Source: JASHVB01 sp035486135 (GTDB lineage Bacteria > Pseudomonadota > Alphaproteobacteria > Acetobacterales > Acetobacteraceae). Taken from it: DNA of 22,851 nt. Location of the stretch: NCBI GenBank assembly GCA_035486135.1, contig DATHNI010000278.1:1-22851 (forward strand). Direction: 5' to 3'. The notes beneath the pieces were generated by a model. The model did not search any database. It saw only the letters and a list, made by a program, of their open reading frames with translations, and was not told the DNA's origin. Shown here one piece after another: positions 1 to 7,864 of the stretch; position 1 is the first letter of the stretch, and every line of letters begins with the position of its first letter. The position numbers and the translations under genes are program-made.

Positions 1-252
1 GTCGGTGACGCCGCGTGTCACCGAAGCGATGGCGGCGAGATGAAATGCGCCGTCCACGCCCTCGATCGCGGCGCGCATGGCGTGCGGATCGGCGACGTCG
101 GCTTCGATCAGCGCGACGCCTGGCGGCAGGTTGTCGCGCGAGCCCGTGGACAGGTCGTCGAGCACCCGCACCGAGTCGCCGCGATGCACGAGTGCGTCGC
201 AGAGATGCGACCCGATGAACCCAGCGCCGCCGGTGACGAGGTATGTTGACAT
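1..252 (-). CDS. NAD-dependent epimerase/dehydratase, N-terminal part (cut by window edge)
   Basis: The first 84 residues of an extended short-chain dehydrogenase/reductase of the UDP-glucose 4-epimerase type, which would act on nucleotide sugars in the cytoplasm. The sequence begins MSTYLVTGGAGFIGSHL, the Rossmann TGGAGFIG dinucleotide-binding signature at residues 7-14. It is followed by VLDDLSTG (residues 30-37), whose acidic pair fits binding of the NAD ribose, and by FHLAA near residue 71, the usual end of beta-4. The ATG lies at 252-250. The catalytic Ser and YxxxK are beyond the window, so the exact substrate cannot be named. The gene lies downstream of the alcohol dehydrogenase on the same strand but is separated from it by about 157 bases of inverted repeat, so an operon is uncertain. 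Confidence 0.85.
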   Translation of the reverse strand, partial: MSTYLVTGGAGFIGSHLCDALVHRGDSVRVLDDLSTGSRDNLPPGVALIEADVADPHAMRAAIEGVDGAFHLAAIASVTRGVTD

Positions 253-258
253 TCTTTT

Positions 259-407
259 ACCTCTCCCGCTGCGCGGGAGAGGTCAAGACGCGAAGCGTCG
301 AGGGTGAGGGTGATCGGGTCGGCACGCTCTACCTTCTACGTGCCGACCCGATCACCCTCACCCTCGGTGCTTCGCACCATCGACCTCTCCCGCGCAGCGG
401 GAGAGGT
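259..407. repeat. Compound intergenic inverted repeat with hairpin ends
   Basis: The element has three nested parts. A small hairpin CCTCTCCCGC-tgc-GCGGGAGAGG lies at 260-282 and a second one of the same sequence at 384-406. Between them is a perfect 28-bp inverted repeat (299-326 against 339-366) with a 12-base loop. It ends three bases before the stop codon of the alcohol dehydrogenase (410-412). A related copy lies at 4225-4411. It could work as a bidirectional terminator or mRNA-stabilising structure, but the architecture is that of a dispersed palindromic repeat. Confidence 0.85.
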
Positions 408-409
408 TT

Positions 410-1534
410 TTAAGGACGCAGCACCTGGCGCAGCACGGCGCCTTCCGCCAGCCGATCGAACCCCGCATTGATCTCGTCGAAGCCAATGAACCCGCTGCGC
501 AGTTTCTGCACCGGCAGCTTGCCGCGCTGATACAGCCCGATGAAGCGTGGAATGTCGCGCTTCGGCACGCAGCTTCCCATGTAGCTGCCGCGAATCGATT
601 TCTCGTCCGACACCAGCGCCGAGTGCGCATAGGAGAACACCCGGTCCACCGCGGGCAGCCCGGCGCTGACCACCATCCCGCCCCGCGCGGTGATGGCATA
701 GGCGAGGGTCATCGCCTCGATCGCGCCGGCGGTTTCGATGACATAGTCCAGCCCGCCGCCGGTTGCTGCCTTGATCTCCGCCGCGACATCGGCGTTGCCG
801 GCGAGGAACGTGTCGGTGGCACCCAGTTCGCGCGCGATGCGCAGCTTGTCGGCGTTCAGATCGACCGCGACGATGCGTTCCGCGCCGGCCACCACCCCGC
901 CCAGCAGCGCGTTCATGCCGACGCCGCCCAGCCCGACGACCGCCATCTGGCCGCCCGGCGGCACCTGCGCCGTGTTCAGCACCGCGCCGACACCGGTGAC
1001 CACAGCGCAGCCGAAAATCGCCGCATCCTCCAGCGGCATGTCGTCGGGGATCTTGATCAGGGCGTTCTGTGACACAACGGCGTATTGGGCGAACACCGAC
1101 AGTCCGCTGTAGTGATACAGCGGCTCGCCATTCAGCGACAGCCGCCGGGCGCCGGAGATCAAGGTGCCCTCGGCGCGCGCGGTGAACGACCCCTGGCAGA
1201 GGTTCGGCCGCCCGCCATTGCAGTAGCGGCAGTCGCCGCAACTCGTGACGAACACGCTGACGACGTGGTCGCCGGGCTTCAGTCCGTACACTTCCGGGCC
1301 GATTTCGCGCACGATGCCGGCCGCCTCATGCCCCGGGATCGAGGGCAGCTTGCGCGGCCGCAGCCCCTCGATGGTGGAGAGATCGGAATGGCACAGCCCG
1401 GCACCGGCGATCTCATACAGCACCTCGCCCGGCCCGGGCGGATCGAGCTGCACCTGTTCGATCGTCATCGGGTGGCTGGTGGCGTACGGGCGAGGCTTGC
1501 CCTGCGCGCGCAACACCGCCGCGGTCATCTGCAT
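410..1534 (-). CDS. Zinc-dependent alcohol dehydrogenase (medium-chain MDR family)
   Basis: A 374-residue medium-chain dehydrogenase that oxidises an alcohol, or reduces an aldehyde, with NAD(H) in the cytoplasm. Catalytic zinc ligands are visible as C48 (GLCHSD), H69-E70 (GHE) and C176. The structural zinc lobe is C99, C102, C105 and C113 (CGDCRYC...NLC). The coenzyme site is GLGGVG at 201-206, and D225 in VAVDLN fits a preference for NAD over NADP. The length is normal for the class III-like, NAD-dependent group. ATG at 1534 has a good ribosome site, GGAGG five bases upstream; an in-frame Met two codons later is less well placed. Its stop abuts the inverted repeat at 259-407. The substrate cannot be read from sequence. 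Confidence 0.93.
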   Translation of the reverse strand: MQMTAAVLRAQGKPRPYATSHPMTIEQVQLDPPGPGEVLYEIAGAGLCHSDLSTIEGLRPRKLPSIPGHEAAGIVREIGPEVYGLKPGDHVVSVFVTSCGDCRYCNGGRPNLCQGSFTARAEGTLISGARRLSLNGEPLYHYSGLSVFAQYAVVSQNALIKIPDDMPLEDAAIFGCAVVTGVGAVLNTAQVPPGGQMAVVGLGGVGMNALLGGVVAGAERIVAVDLNADKLRIARELGATDTFLAGNADVAAEIKAATGGGLDYVIETAGAIEAMTLAYAITARGGMVVSAGLPAVDRVFSYAHSALVSDEKSIRGSYMGSCVPKRDIPRFIGLYQRGKLPVQKLRSGFIGFDEINAGFDRLAEGAVLRQVLRP

Positions 1535-1584
1535 GTAGGCCTCCTTCGTCGGTTGACGCGGCGTACATCGCCACCGCGCCCCAT

Positions 1585-1864
1585 TGTCATTGCGAGTTAA
1601 CCACCGGCCGGCGCGCCGACCCGGCCTCCCACGTCATGGCGGGCGAAGGCTTGCCATCCACGACTATGCCGCGTGCGGCCAGGCAAGTCGTGGATGGCGG
1701 GCCTTCTCCCGCCATGACGTTGAGAGGCCGGCACCACCGGTTGTTTCTTGTCAGGCGCGCAGCAGTCCTCGGGCTTGACCCGAGGAAGCAATCTCCTGCC
1801 TGACGAACCAGGGTCGGCCCGCCAGGCAGGAGATTGCTTCGGCGCTGCGCGCCTCGCAATGACA
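1585..1864. repeat. Nested dispersed-repeat cluster in a gene-free interval
   Basis: The 368-base gap between the alcohol dehydrogenase and nicotinamidase genes holds no convincing gene. It is bounded by a perfect 12-bp inverted repeat, TGTCATTGCGAG (1585-1596) against CTCGCAATGACA (1853-1864). Inside are an imperfect inverted repeat of about 45 bases per arm (1621-1665 against 1686-1731, core CACGTCATGGCGGG and CCATCCACGACT), a hairpin CCTCGGG/CCCGAGG at 1768-1786, and a perfect 18-bp inverted repeat GAAGCAATCTCCTGCCTG (1785-1802) against 1823-1840. The layout suggests one palindromic repeat inserted into another. Short open frames here are by-products of the repeats. Confidence 0.8.
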
Positions 1865-1902
1865 GTGGGGCGCGAGGTGAGCCAATTCGCCCGCCGGCCC
1901 GG

Positions 1903-2550
1903 TCAGCCCAGAAGCGTGCCACTCTCCACGAACCGCACCCCCTTCGCCGTCAGCCGATCCCGCGCATCGTCCAGCGTGGTGCGGCCGGCGCCGGTGGGGA
2001 TGCCGATGCCGCGGCAGGCGTCCTCGATGATCGTGACCTCGTAGCCCAGGCGCGCCGCATCCTCGGCTGACCAGGCGACACAGAAATCAGTCGCGAGGCC
2101 GGCCATGAACACCCGCCGGAAGCCGCGTTGGCGCAGCCATCCATCCAGGCCGGTGGCGGTCGCGTGGTCGTTCTCGAAAAACGCCGAGTAGCTGTCGAGC
2201 ATCGGCCGGAAGCCTTTGCGAACGATCACCTCGACCCGGGCCTGGTCGAGATCAGGGTGCAGCGCGGCATTCGCGCTGCCCTGCAACGCATGGTCCGGCC
2301 ACAGCACCTGCCTGCCATACGGCATGTCGATCGTGTCGTAAGGCAGCCGGCCCGGATGCGCGCTGGCGAAGGAGGAATGGCCGGGCGGATGCCAGTCCTG
2401 CGTCGCGAACGCATGGGCAAATCGCGTCAGCAGGCGGTTGATCACCGGCACCACGGCATCGCCGCTGGCAACCGGCAGCTCGCCACTCGGCATGAAGGTC
2501 GGCTGCACGTCAACCAGCCCTAAAATGTCGGTCACCGTGTCAATCGGCAT
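1903..2550 (-). CDS. pncA: Nicotinamidase (isochorismatase-like hydrolase)
   Basis: A 215-residue cysteine hydrolase that deamidates nicotinamide to nicotinate for NAD salvage (Preiss-Handler route). The catalytic triad is visible as D14 (LVDVQ), K112 (VRKGF) and C157 (ATDFC). The metal site is D52 and H54 (QDWHPPGH) with H87 in WPDHALQG, the PncA version of this motif. Usual PncA length is about 200-215. I place the start at 2550, where MPIDT is preceded by GGGAGGG; the reading frame stays open further upstream, but that part lacks family residues and would run into the divergent gene. It is transcribed away from the substrate-binding protein gene at 2637. Pyrazinamide would be an incidental substrate of such enzymes. 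Confidence 0.93.
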   Translation of the reverse strand: MPIDTVTDILGLVDVQPTFMPSGELPVASGDAVVPVINRLLTRFAHAFATQDWHPPGHSSFASAHPGRLPYDTIDMPYGRQVLWPDHALQGSANAALHPDLDQARVEVIVRKGFRPMLDSYSAFFENDHATATGLDGWLRQRGFRRVFMAGLATDFCVAWSAEDAARLGYEVTIIEDACRGIGIPTGAGRTTLDDARDRLTAKGVRFVESGTLLG

Positions 2551-2636
2551 CGCGCCCTCCCTGGTCATCCGCACGCGGGAATAGTATGGATCACGGATCA
2601 TGCACGTCGCGGCATGGTAGTCGGGGAGACCAAACA

Positions 2637-4214
2637 ATGAAAATACTACGCTTGCCCCTGCCAGCCCTGTTGCTGGCCGCTTCCTTCCTCGTGCCGCCGG
2701 CCAGTGCCGCCAGCTTCCGCTGGGCGAATGACGGCGACGTTGCCACCATGGACCCTGACATGCTGCAGGAAACGGTCCAGTTGTCGTTCCTGTCCAACGT
2801 CTATGAACCGCTGGTGCGGCGCGACAAGGATCTGAAGCTGGAGCCCGCACTGGCAACAAGCTGGGAGCAAACCAGCCCGACGGTATGGCGCTTCCATCTG
2901 CGCGCCGGCGTGAAGTTCCATGACGGCTCGCCGTTCACCGCGGATGACGTGCTGTTCTCCCTGACGCGCATCCAGGCGCAGACCTCGGCGATGCGCGCGC
3001 CGATGTCGATGGTGAAGCAGGCGCGCAAGATCGACGACCTGACGGTGGATTTCGAAACGGCCAATCCGGATCCGATCCTGCCGCAGGAGGTGACCAACTT
3101 CCTGATCATGTCGAAAGCCTGGTGCGACGCACATGGTTCGGACGTGCCGGTGCAGCTCGGCAAGGCGGACAATTATGCGGTGCACAACGCGATGGGCACC
3201 GGACCGTACAAATTGGTCTCGCGCGAACCCGATCGCAAGACGGTCGTGGAAAAAAATCCTGCGTGGTGGGACAAGTTGCCGGGGAATGCCGACACGGTCG
3301 AATTCGACGTGATCTCCAGCGCCTCGACCCGCGTCGCGGCACTGCTGTCCGGCGAGGAGGACATGATCTACTCCGTGCCGCCGCAGGACATGTCGCGCAT
3401 CGCGGCGGCGCCCGGATTGCACCTGTTGCAGCACCCCGAGCTGCGCACGATCTATCTCGGCTTCGACCTGACGCGCGACGAATTGCCGAGTTCGGATGTG
3501 AAGGGCAAGAACCCGTTCAAGGACCAGCGGGTGCGGGAGGCGTTCTCGCTGGCGATCGACGAGAACCTGATCGCCTCGAAGGTCATGCTGGGTCTGGCGC
3601 ACCCGACCTGGCTGATGTGGGGCCCGGGGGTGAACGGCTACGACCCGAAGCTGGATGTGCGGCCCAAGCCCGACCTGGCCCAGGCCAAAGCGCTGATGGC
3701 GGCAGCGGGTTATCCGAACGGGTTCAAGGTCACCTTCGACTGTCCGAACGACCGCTATGTGATGGACGAGCAAATCTGCACGGCGATCAGTTCGATGCTG
3801 GCGCGGATCGGGGTCAAGGTCGATCTGCTGGCGCAGACCAAGGCGAAGTATTTCGCCAAGATCCTGGCGCCGAAGTATGACACCGACTTCTTCTTGCTCG
3901 GCTGGACCCCGGCTACCTACGACGCCCACAACGCGCTTTACAGCCTGCTGGGAACGCGCGCCGGCGGTCGGGGCGAGGTCAATGTCAGCGGCTACTCGAA
4001 TCCGGCCCTGGATGACCTGATCGGGAAGATCGGCGTGGAAACCGACCAGGCGAAACGCAACGGGCTGATCGACGACGCGGCGACCATCCTGCAACACGAC
4101 CTGCCGACCATTCCGCTGCACCAGCAGGTCATCGTCTGGGCCGCCAAGCGCAGCGTCGAGGTAGCCCAACCCGCCGACGATTTCTTCCCGTATCGCTATA
4201 TCGTGGTGAAGTAG
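2637..4214 (+). CDS. ABC transporter substrate-binding protein, family 5 (DppA/OppA/NikA type)
   Basis: A 525-residue periplasmic binding protein for a peptide, nickel complex or similar solute. A Sec signal peptide is clear: MKILRLPLP, a hydrophobic stretch, then PPASA with likely cleavage after residue 24. The mature part carries the family 5 landmarks: the MDPDMLQET opening, NVYEPLVRRD, LEPALATSWE, a WRFHLRAGVKFHDGSPFTADDVLFS block, and a long C-terminal lobe ending in IPLHQQVIVWAAK. The start at 2637 directly precedes the signal peptide; 17 further in-frame codons upstream do not fit a signal sequence. No permease or ATPase gene is in the window, so it is an orphan here and either pairs with a distant transporter or acts as a scavenging receptor. 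The ligand is unknown. Confidence 0.93.
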   Translation: MKILRLPLPALLLAASFLVPPASAASFRWANDGDVATMDPDMLQETVQLSFLSNVYEPLVRRDKDLKLEPALATSWEQTSPTVWRFHLRAGVKFHDGSPFTADDVLFSLTRIQAQTSAMRAPMSMVKQARKIDDLTVDFETANPDPILPQEVTNFLIMSKAWCDAHGSDVPVQLGKADNYAVHNAMGTGPYKLVSREPDRKTVVEKNPAWWDKLPGNADTVEFDVISSASTRVAALLSGEEDMIYSVPPQDMSRIAAAPGLHLLQHPELRTIYLGFDLTRDELPSSDVKGKNPFKDQRVREAFSLAIDENLIASKVMLGLAHPTWLMWGPGVNGYDPKLDVRPKPDLAQAKALMAAAGYPNGFKVTFDCPNDRYVMDEQICTAISSMLARIGVKVDLLAQTKAKYFAKILAPKYDTDFFLLGWTPATYDAHNALYSLLGTRAGGRGEVNVSGYSNPALDDLIGKIGVETDQAKRNGLIDDAATILQHDLPTIPLHQQVIVWAAKRSVEVAQPADDFFPYRYIVVK

Positions 4215-4224
4215 TAGTCGGATA

Positions 4225-4411
4225 CCTCTCCCGCTTCGCGGGAGAGGTCGAGACGCGCAGCGTCGAGGGTGAGGGGGTCGGCACGCTGCATTCTTCACCC
4301 CGCGAGACCGCAGTGTGCCGGCCCGATCACCCTCACCCTCGACGCTTACGCGTCTCGACCCCCGGGTCAAGTGCCCGGGGGCGTGCCTTTCCCGCTCTCT
4401 CGGGCGAGGTT
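4225..4411. repeat. Second copy of the compound inverted repeat, partly inside a coding region
   Basis: A hairpin CCTCTCCCGC-ttc-GCGGGAGAGG at 4225-4247 is the same as the arms of the element at 259-407. It is followed by GTCGAGGGTGAGGG, a diverged spacer, then ATCACCCTCACCCTCGACGC (about 4325-4344) and a degenerate right arm near 4385-4411. The right end lies within the last codons of the aldo/keto reductase gene on the minus strand. The left end starts about 10 bases after the stop of the substrate-binding protein, so the element could also serve as a terminator between these converging genes. Confidence 0.8.
4359..4381 (-). terminator. GC-rich hairpin with the aldo/keto reductase stop codon in its loop
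   Basis: CCCCCGGG (4359-4366) pairs perfectly with CCCGGGGG (4374-4381) around a 7-base loop. The loop holds the TCA (4367-4369) that reads as TGA on the minus strand, so the stop codon itself is in the loop. There is no following U-tract, so intrinsic termination is doubtful and an mRNA 3'-end or repeat function is as likely. Confidence 0.45.
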
Positions 4412-5338
4412 TATGGCGTGCAAATCCTCCGCGCTCAGTTCCCAATCGACCGCTTTCACATTCGCCGCCACTTGCTCGGGCTTGGTGGCCCCGGCAATGA
4501 TGCTGGACACGACCGGTTGCGCGGCAAGCCAGCCGAAGGCGAGTTCCAGCAGGCTGTGCCCGCGTTGCGTGGCGTAATCCTCCAGCGCCTCGACGATCGG
4601 CCAGTTCGTGTCATTGATGAACCTGCTCTTGTAGCGCCCGACATGCACCACCAGCCGCGCGTCCGCCGGCAGAGGAGCATTGCGCCGGTATTTTCCGGTC
4701 AGCAGCCCGCTGGCCAGCGGGTAATATGGCAACAACCCAACACCGTAAGCCTGCATCATCGGAATCTGCGCTTGCTCCGGCCGCCGCATCAGCAGGCTGT
4801 ACTCATCCTGGCACGACACGAACGGTGCCAGGCCGCATTGGCGCGAGGTCCACAGCGCCTCCACCACCTGCCACGCGGCAAAATTCGAGCACCCGATATA
4901 GCGCACCTTGCCCTGGCGGATCAGATCGTCGAGCGCGCGCAGCGTCTCCTCGATCGGGGTCAGCGGATCGGGCCGATGCACTTGCAGCAGGTCGATCCAG
5001 TCGGTGCCGAGCCGCCGCAGGCTGTCCTCGACCGCGGACATGATGTAGCGGCGAGACGCACCGCGTTTGGCGCCTTCCTTGTCCATCGGATTGCCGAACT
5101 TGGTGGCCAGCACGATGTCCTTTCGCCGCGCCCCAAGGATTTGCCCGAGATATTCCTCCGACCCCGCGGTCGGGACGCGATACGTGTCAGCGGTGTCGAA
5201 CAGCGTGATGCCGGCATCGAGCGCCTTGTGCACCACGGCTTGCGAGGCGGCGAAGTCGATCCGCTGACCCAGGTTGTTGCATCCCAGCCCGACTTGCGAC
5301 ACGCGCAAACCGGAGCGGCCGACCGAACGTTGCTTCAT
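4367..5338 (-). CDS. Aldo/keto reductase
   Basis: A 323-residue NADPH-dependent oxidoreductase with a TIM-barrel fold, reducing aldehydes or ketones in the cytoplasm. The catalytic tetrad of the AKR superfamily is present: D48 (LFDTAD), Y53, K80 (ATKFG) and H121 (LQVHRPD). The DLLQVHRPDPLTPIEETLRAL and GKVRYIGCSNF blocks place it with the YghZ/YajO-like group. The C-terminal SSIIAGATKPEQVAANVKA segment is the usual coenzyme-phosphate binding region. The ATG at 5338 has only a weak GGGGG-type ribosome site and lies 10 bases after the stop of the CoA transferase, so the two are probably cotranscribed. The last dozen residues (about NLARESGKGTPPGT) are encoded by the right arm of a dispersed repeat, so the native C-terminus may have been replaced. 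Confidence 0.92.
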   Translation of the reverse strand: MKQRSVGRSGLRVSQVGLGCNNLGQRIDFAASQAVVHKALDAGITLFDTADTYRVPTAGSEEYLGQILGARRKDIVLATKFGNPMDKEGAKRGASRRYIMSAVEDSLRRLGTDWIDLLQVHRPDPLTPIEETLRALDDLIRQGKVRYIGCSNFAAWQVVEALWTSRQCGLAPFVSCQDEYSLLMRRPEQAQIPMMQAYGVGLLPYYPLASGLLTGKYRRNAPLPADARLVVHVGRYKSRFINDTNWPIVEALEDYATQRGHSLLELAFGWLAAQPVVSSIIAGATKPEQVAANVKAVDWELSAEDLHAINLARESGKGTPPGT

Positions 5339-5348
5339 GGCCGGCCCC

Positions 5349-6545
5349 CTACACCACCCCCCGTTCTCTTAGCCTTGTGACCTGCTCCGCCTCAACCCCG
5401 CACAACGCCGCCAGCACCTCGGCGGTATGCTCGCCGAGCAACGGCGGGCGTTGCACCTCGGCGGGCGAGTCCGACAGCTTGATCGGGCAACCGACGGTCT
5501 GGTAGGTGCCACGCGTCGGGTACTCGACATCGACGATCATGTCGCGCGCACGCAGATGCGGATCGGCCAGCACCTCGCCGGTGTCCTGGCAGGCGCCGCT
5601 CGGCACGCCGGCGTCGCCGAGGATCCGCATCACCTCGTGCTTGCCGCGCTGACGGGTCCAGCCGGCGACGATCGCGTTCAGCGCCTCGCGATTTTCCCAC
5701 CGCCCGTCAGGTGTCTTGAAGCGTGGATCGTCCGCCAGCTCCGGCTGGCCAATCGCGCCGACGAACGCCTTCCACATCTGCGGCTGCGCGAAAATATACA
5801 CGTAGTCGTTCGGCCCGCCGGGCGCGCAGGGGTAGGTGGTTCCAGGAACAGTACGCCCGAGCTGGTTGCCGTTGCGAGGCATCGACTGTCCGGCGCGCTG
5901 ATGATCGCGCAGGCTGACGCGGATCAGGTTGACCACCGCGTCCTGCATGGAAACCTCGACATGCTGCCCCTGCCCCGTCGCATGGCGCTGCTGCAACGCC
6001 GCCAGGATGCCGATCGCCATGTGCATGCCGGTGCCGGAGTCGCCGATCGCCGGATAGACATAGGTCGGAGGATTCTCCGGAAAGCCGGTGACGCTCATCG
6101 CACCGCCCATCGCCTGGGCGATCGGTTCGAAACTCTTGAACCCGCTATACGGGCCGTAGGTGCCGAAGCCCTTGATCGTGGCGTAGATCAGCCGCGGATT
6201 GATCGTCCGCAGCGCCTCGTAGCCGAGCCCCAGGCGATCCAGCGCGCCGGGGCCGAAATTCTCCAGCAGCACGTCGGATTGCGCAATCACCTGCCGGAAC
6301 AACGCCTTGCCCTCGTCGGTCTTCAGGTTCAGCGTCAGGCTGCGCTTGTTGGCGTTCAGGATCAGGAAGAACAGGCTGTCGCTGTCCGGCCGGTCGCGCA
6401 GGTTGGTGCGCGCGACGTCGCCGCCCTTCGGTTCCTCCAGCTTGATCACGTCGGCGCCGAGGAATGCCAGGATCTGCGCGCAGGCCGGCCCCGCCTGGTT
6501 GTGCGTCATGTCGATCACGCGAATGCCGGACAGTGCCTGGCTCAT
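5349..6545 (-). CDS. CaiB/BaiF family CoA transferase, formyl-CoA:oxalate transferase-like
   Basis: A 398-residue class III CoA transferase, moving CoA between carboxylic acids through an aspartyl-CoA thioester. The catalytic aspartate is visible as D169 in AIGDSGTGMH. The N-terminal part has the class III signature (IRVIDMTHNQAGPACAQILAFLGADVIKLEEP), and SMQDAVVNLIRVSLRDHQR at about 199-217 closely resembles the formyl-CoA transferase (Frc) branch. The start at 6545 is chosen because GGGGAG lies just upstream and MSQALSGIRVID matches the family start; eleven extra upstream codons are unlikely. No oxalyl-CoA decarboxylase gene is in the window, so the oxalate role is not supported and the acyl substrate is unknown. 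It precedes the aldo/keto reductase in a probable operon. Confidence 0.92.
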   Translation of the reverse strand: MSQALSGIRVIDMTHNQAGPACAQILAFLGADVIKLEEPKGGDVARTNLRDRPDSDSLFFLILNANKRSLTLNLKTDEGKALFRQVIAQSDVLLENFGPGALDRLGLGYEALRTINPRLIYATIKGFGTYGPYSGFKSFEPIAQAMGGAMSVTGFPENPPTYVYPAIGDSGTGMHMAIGILAALQQRHATGQGQHVEVSMQDAVVNLIRVSLRDHQRAGQSMPRNGNQLGRTVPGTTYPCAPGGPNDYVYIFAQPQMWKAFVGAIGQPELADDPRFKTPDGRWENREALNAIVAGWTRQRGKHEVMRILGDAGVPSGACQDTGEVLADPHLRARDMIVDVEYPTRGTYQTVGCPIKLSDSPAEVQRPPLLGEHTAEVLAALCGVEAEQVTRLRERGVV

Positions 6546-6731
6546 GGTCGGTCTCCCCACAGTGAGAGCGCACCTCATCGGGCTTCCGCGCTTGCGTCAA
6601 CCGCGGCGCGCGCTGCGGGGGCAGGCAGTCGCGCATCGACGGCGGCTTGGACGCTGCTTCACGGCATCGAGCGAAAGGACCACCTTGGGTAAACATCGAG
6701 ACGCGCGGCTCGTGAGCATCTTGCGGTTGGA

Positions 6732-7658
6732 TCACTCGATCCGGCTGAAAATGCGAGCATGATCGGACGACCAGTACACGGTCGAGGCTTTGCCAATCAG
6801 GTTCCGCACGGGGATATACCCGATCAGCGCCATTCGGCTGTCCACGCTGTTGTCGCGGTTATCGCCCAGGACGAAAACCGCATCCGCCGGGACCCGATAT
6901 GCCGCGGTGTTTTTGAATGATCCGATGTCGGTCGCCTGCAAGACAGCGTAACGGCGGCCGTTGGGCAGCACCTCGATATACCGCTTGTACGACGTGTGCA
7001 TCTCGCCATCGTCGGAGACGAACTCGCCGGCGGCCTGACGCGGGACTGGCTGCCCGTTGACCGAGAGTTGTCCATGCACGAGTTGGATGACGTCGCCCGG
7101 CAGTCCCACAAGTCGCTTGATGTACGTCACCGACGGGTCGCGCGGATACTTGAAGAGCACGACGTCGCCGCGGTCTGGAATGACGCCCGGATCGCGGACA
7201 TCCGCGACGATCACGTCTCCGACGAGAATGTTGGGAAGGTTCGAGCCGGATGGTATTGAGAAGGATCTCCAGCCGAACGGCATCGCGACGGCCAACCCGA
7301 TGGTCACGGCACTGCTGACGACGGCAGCAGGCCATGTGGAGCAGTACCAAGCCGGCCGCGGGCGGTCGCGGCGCCGGCGCATCCGGCGCGCGGCATCGGA
7401 CGCCGTGCCGAGCGCGAACACGAGCAAGCACAAGATCAGGCCGAGGCCCGATACGAAATAGGTCGGAAGCGGCGGGACGGCGCGCGTCTGGAGCCGGATG
7501 CCGGCCACGAGGCAGATGCCGATCGCGAGCAAAATGACACCGAGACGCCAGGACCGTGCGTAGATGTGGCCGAGGCCGGGCACGACGATCGACAGCACTA
7601 CGCCCCAAAGGGCACGCGGCCAGTCCATGCGTGCCGGTTCGTCGACGGTATTGCCCAT
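6732..7658 (-). CDS. lepB: Signal peptidase I with extra N-terminal membrane segments
   Basis: A 308-residue membrane serine protease that removes Sec/Tat signal peptides on the periplasmic face. The S26 motifs are present: IPSGSNLPNILVGD with catalytic S139, VTYIKRLVGLPGDVI with general base K181, and the GDNRDNSVDSR box at 265-275. The residue after the catalytic Ser is Asn instead of the usual Met. Before the protease domain are three hydrophobic segments (about 18-34, 38-55, 66-85) and an Arg-rich loop (91-102), then the anchoring helix at 111-129. This N-terminal module is longer than in standard LepB. ATG at 7658 follows AAAGGA. It is probably an accessory signal peptidase, since housekeeping lepB usually sits with rnc and era, which are absent here. 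Confidence 0.9.
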   Translation of the reverse strand: MGNTVDEPARMDWPRALWGVVLSIVVPGLGHIYARSWRLGVILLAIGICLVAGIRLQTRAVPPLPTYFVSGLGLILCLLVFALGTASDAARRMRRRRDRPRPAWYCSTWPAAVVSSAVTIGLAVAMPFGWRSFSIPSGSNLPNILVGDVIVADVRDPGVIPDRGDVVLFKYPRDPSVTYIKRLVGLPGDVIQLVHGQLSVNGQPVPRQAAGEFVSDDGEMHTSYKRYIEVLPNGRRYAVLQATDIGSFKNTAAYRVPADAVFVLGDNRDNSVDSRMALIGYIPVRNLIGKASTVYWSSDHARIFSRIE

Positions 7659-7864
7659 ACGAGTCCTTTCACGCCATGACCGGAATAATTAATAAGCCGT
7701 GTCGGGTAGCGCCGCAATGATGTCGGAGCCATCGTCGCCCTCGGCACATCGTGGTCCCGCACGATCGTCCTGCGTCGACGCCGCGGACCTGTTGCGCGAC
7801 TCGCATGAACGGCACATGCTGCGGTAAAATTTGCAACTCGAAGGTTCCCGGGAGGAACACGACC

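Noticed and set aside
2646..4445. 599-codon open frame on the minus strand.
   Set aside because: It lies antisense to the well-supported substrate-binding protein gene and has the Arg/His/Gly-rich composition of a GC-bias shadow.
5427..6692. 421-codon plus-strand frame opposite the CoA transferase.
   Set aside because: Low-complexity Arg/Ala/Asp composition and no family motifs; the minus-strand gene has catalytic residues.
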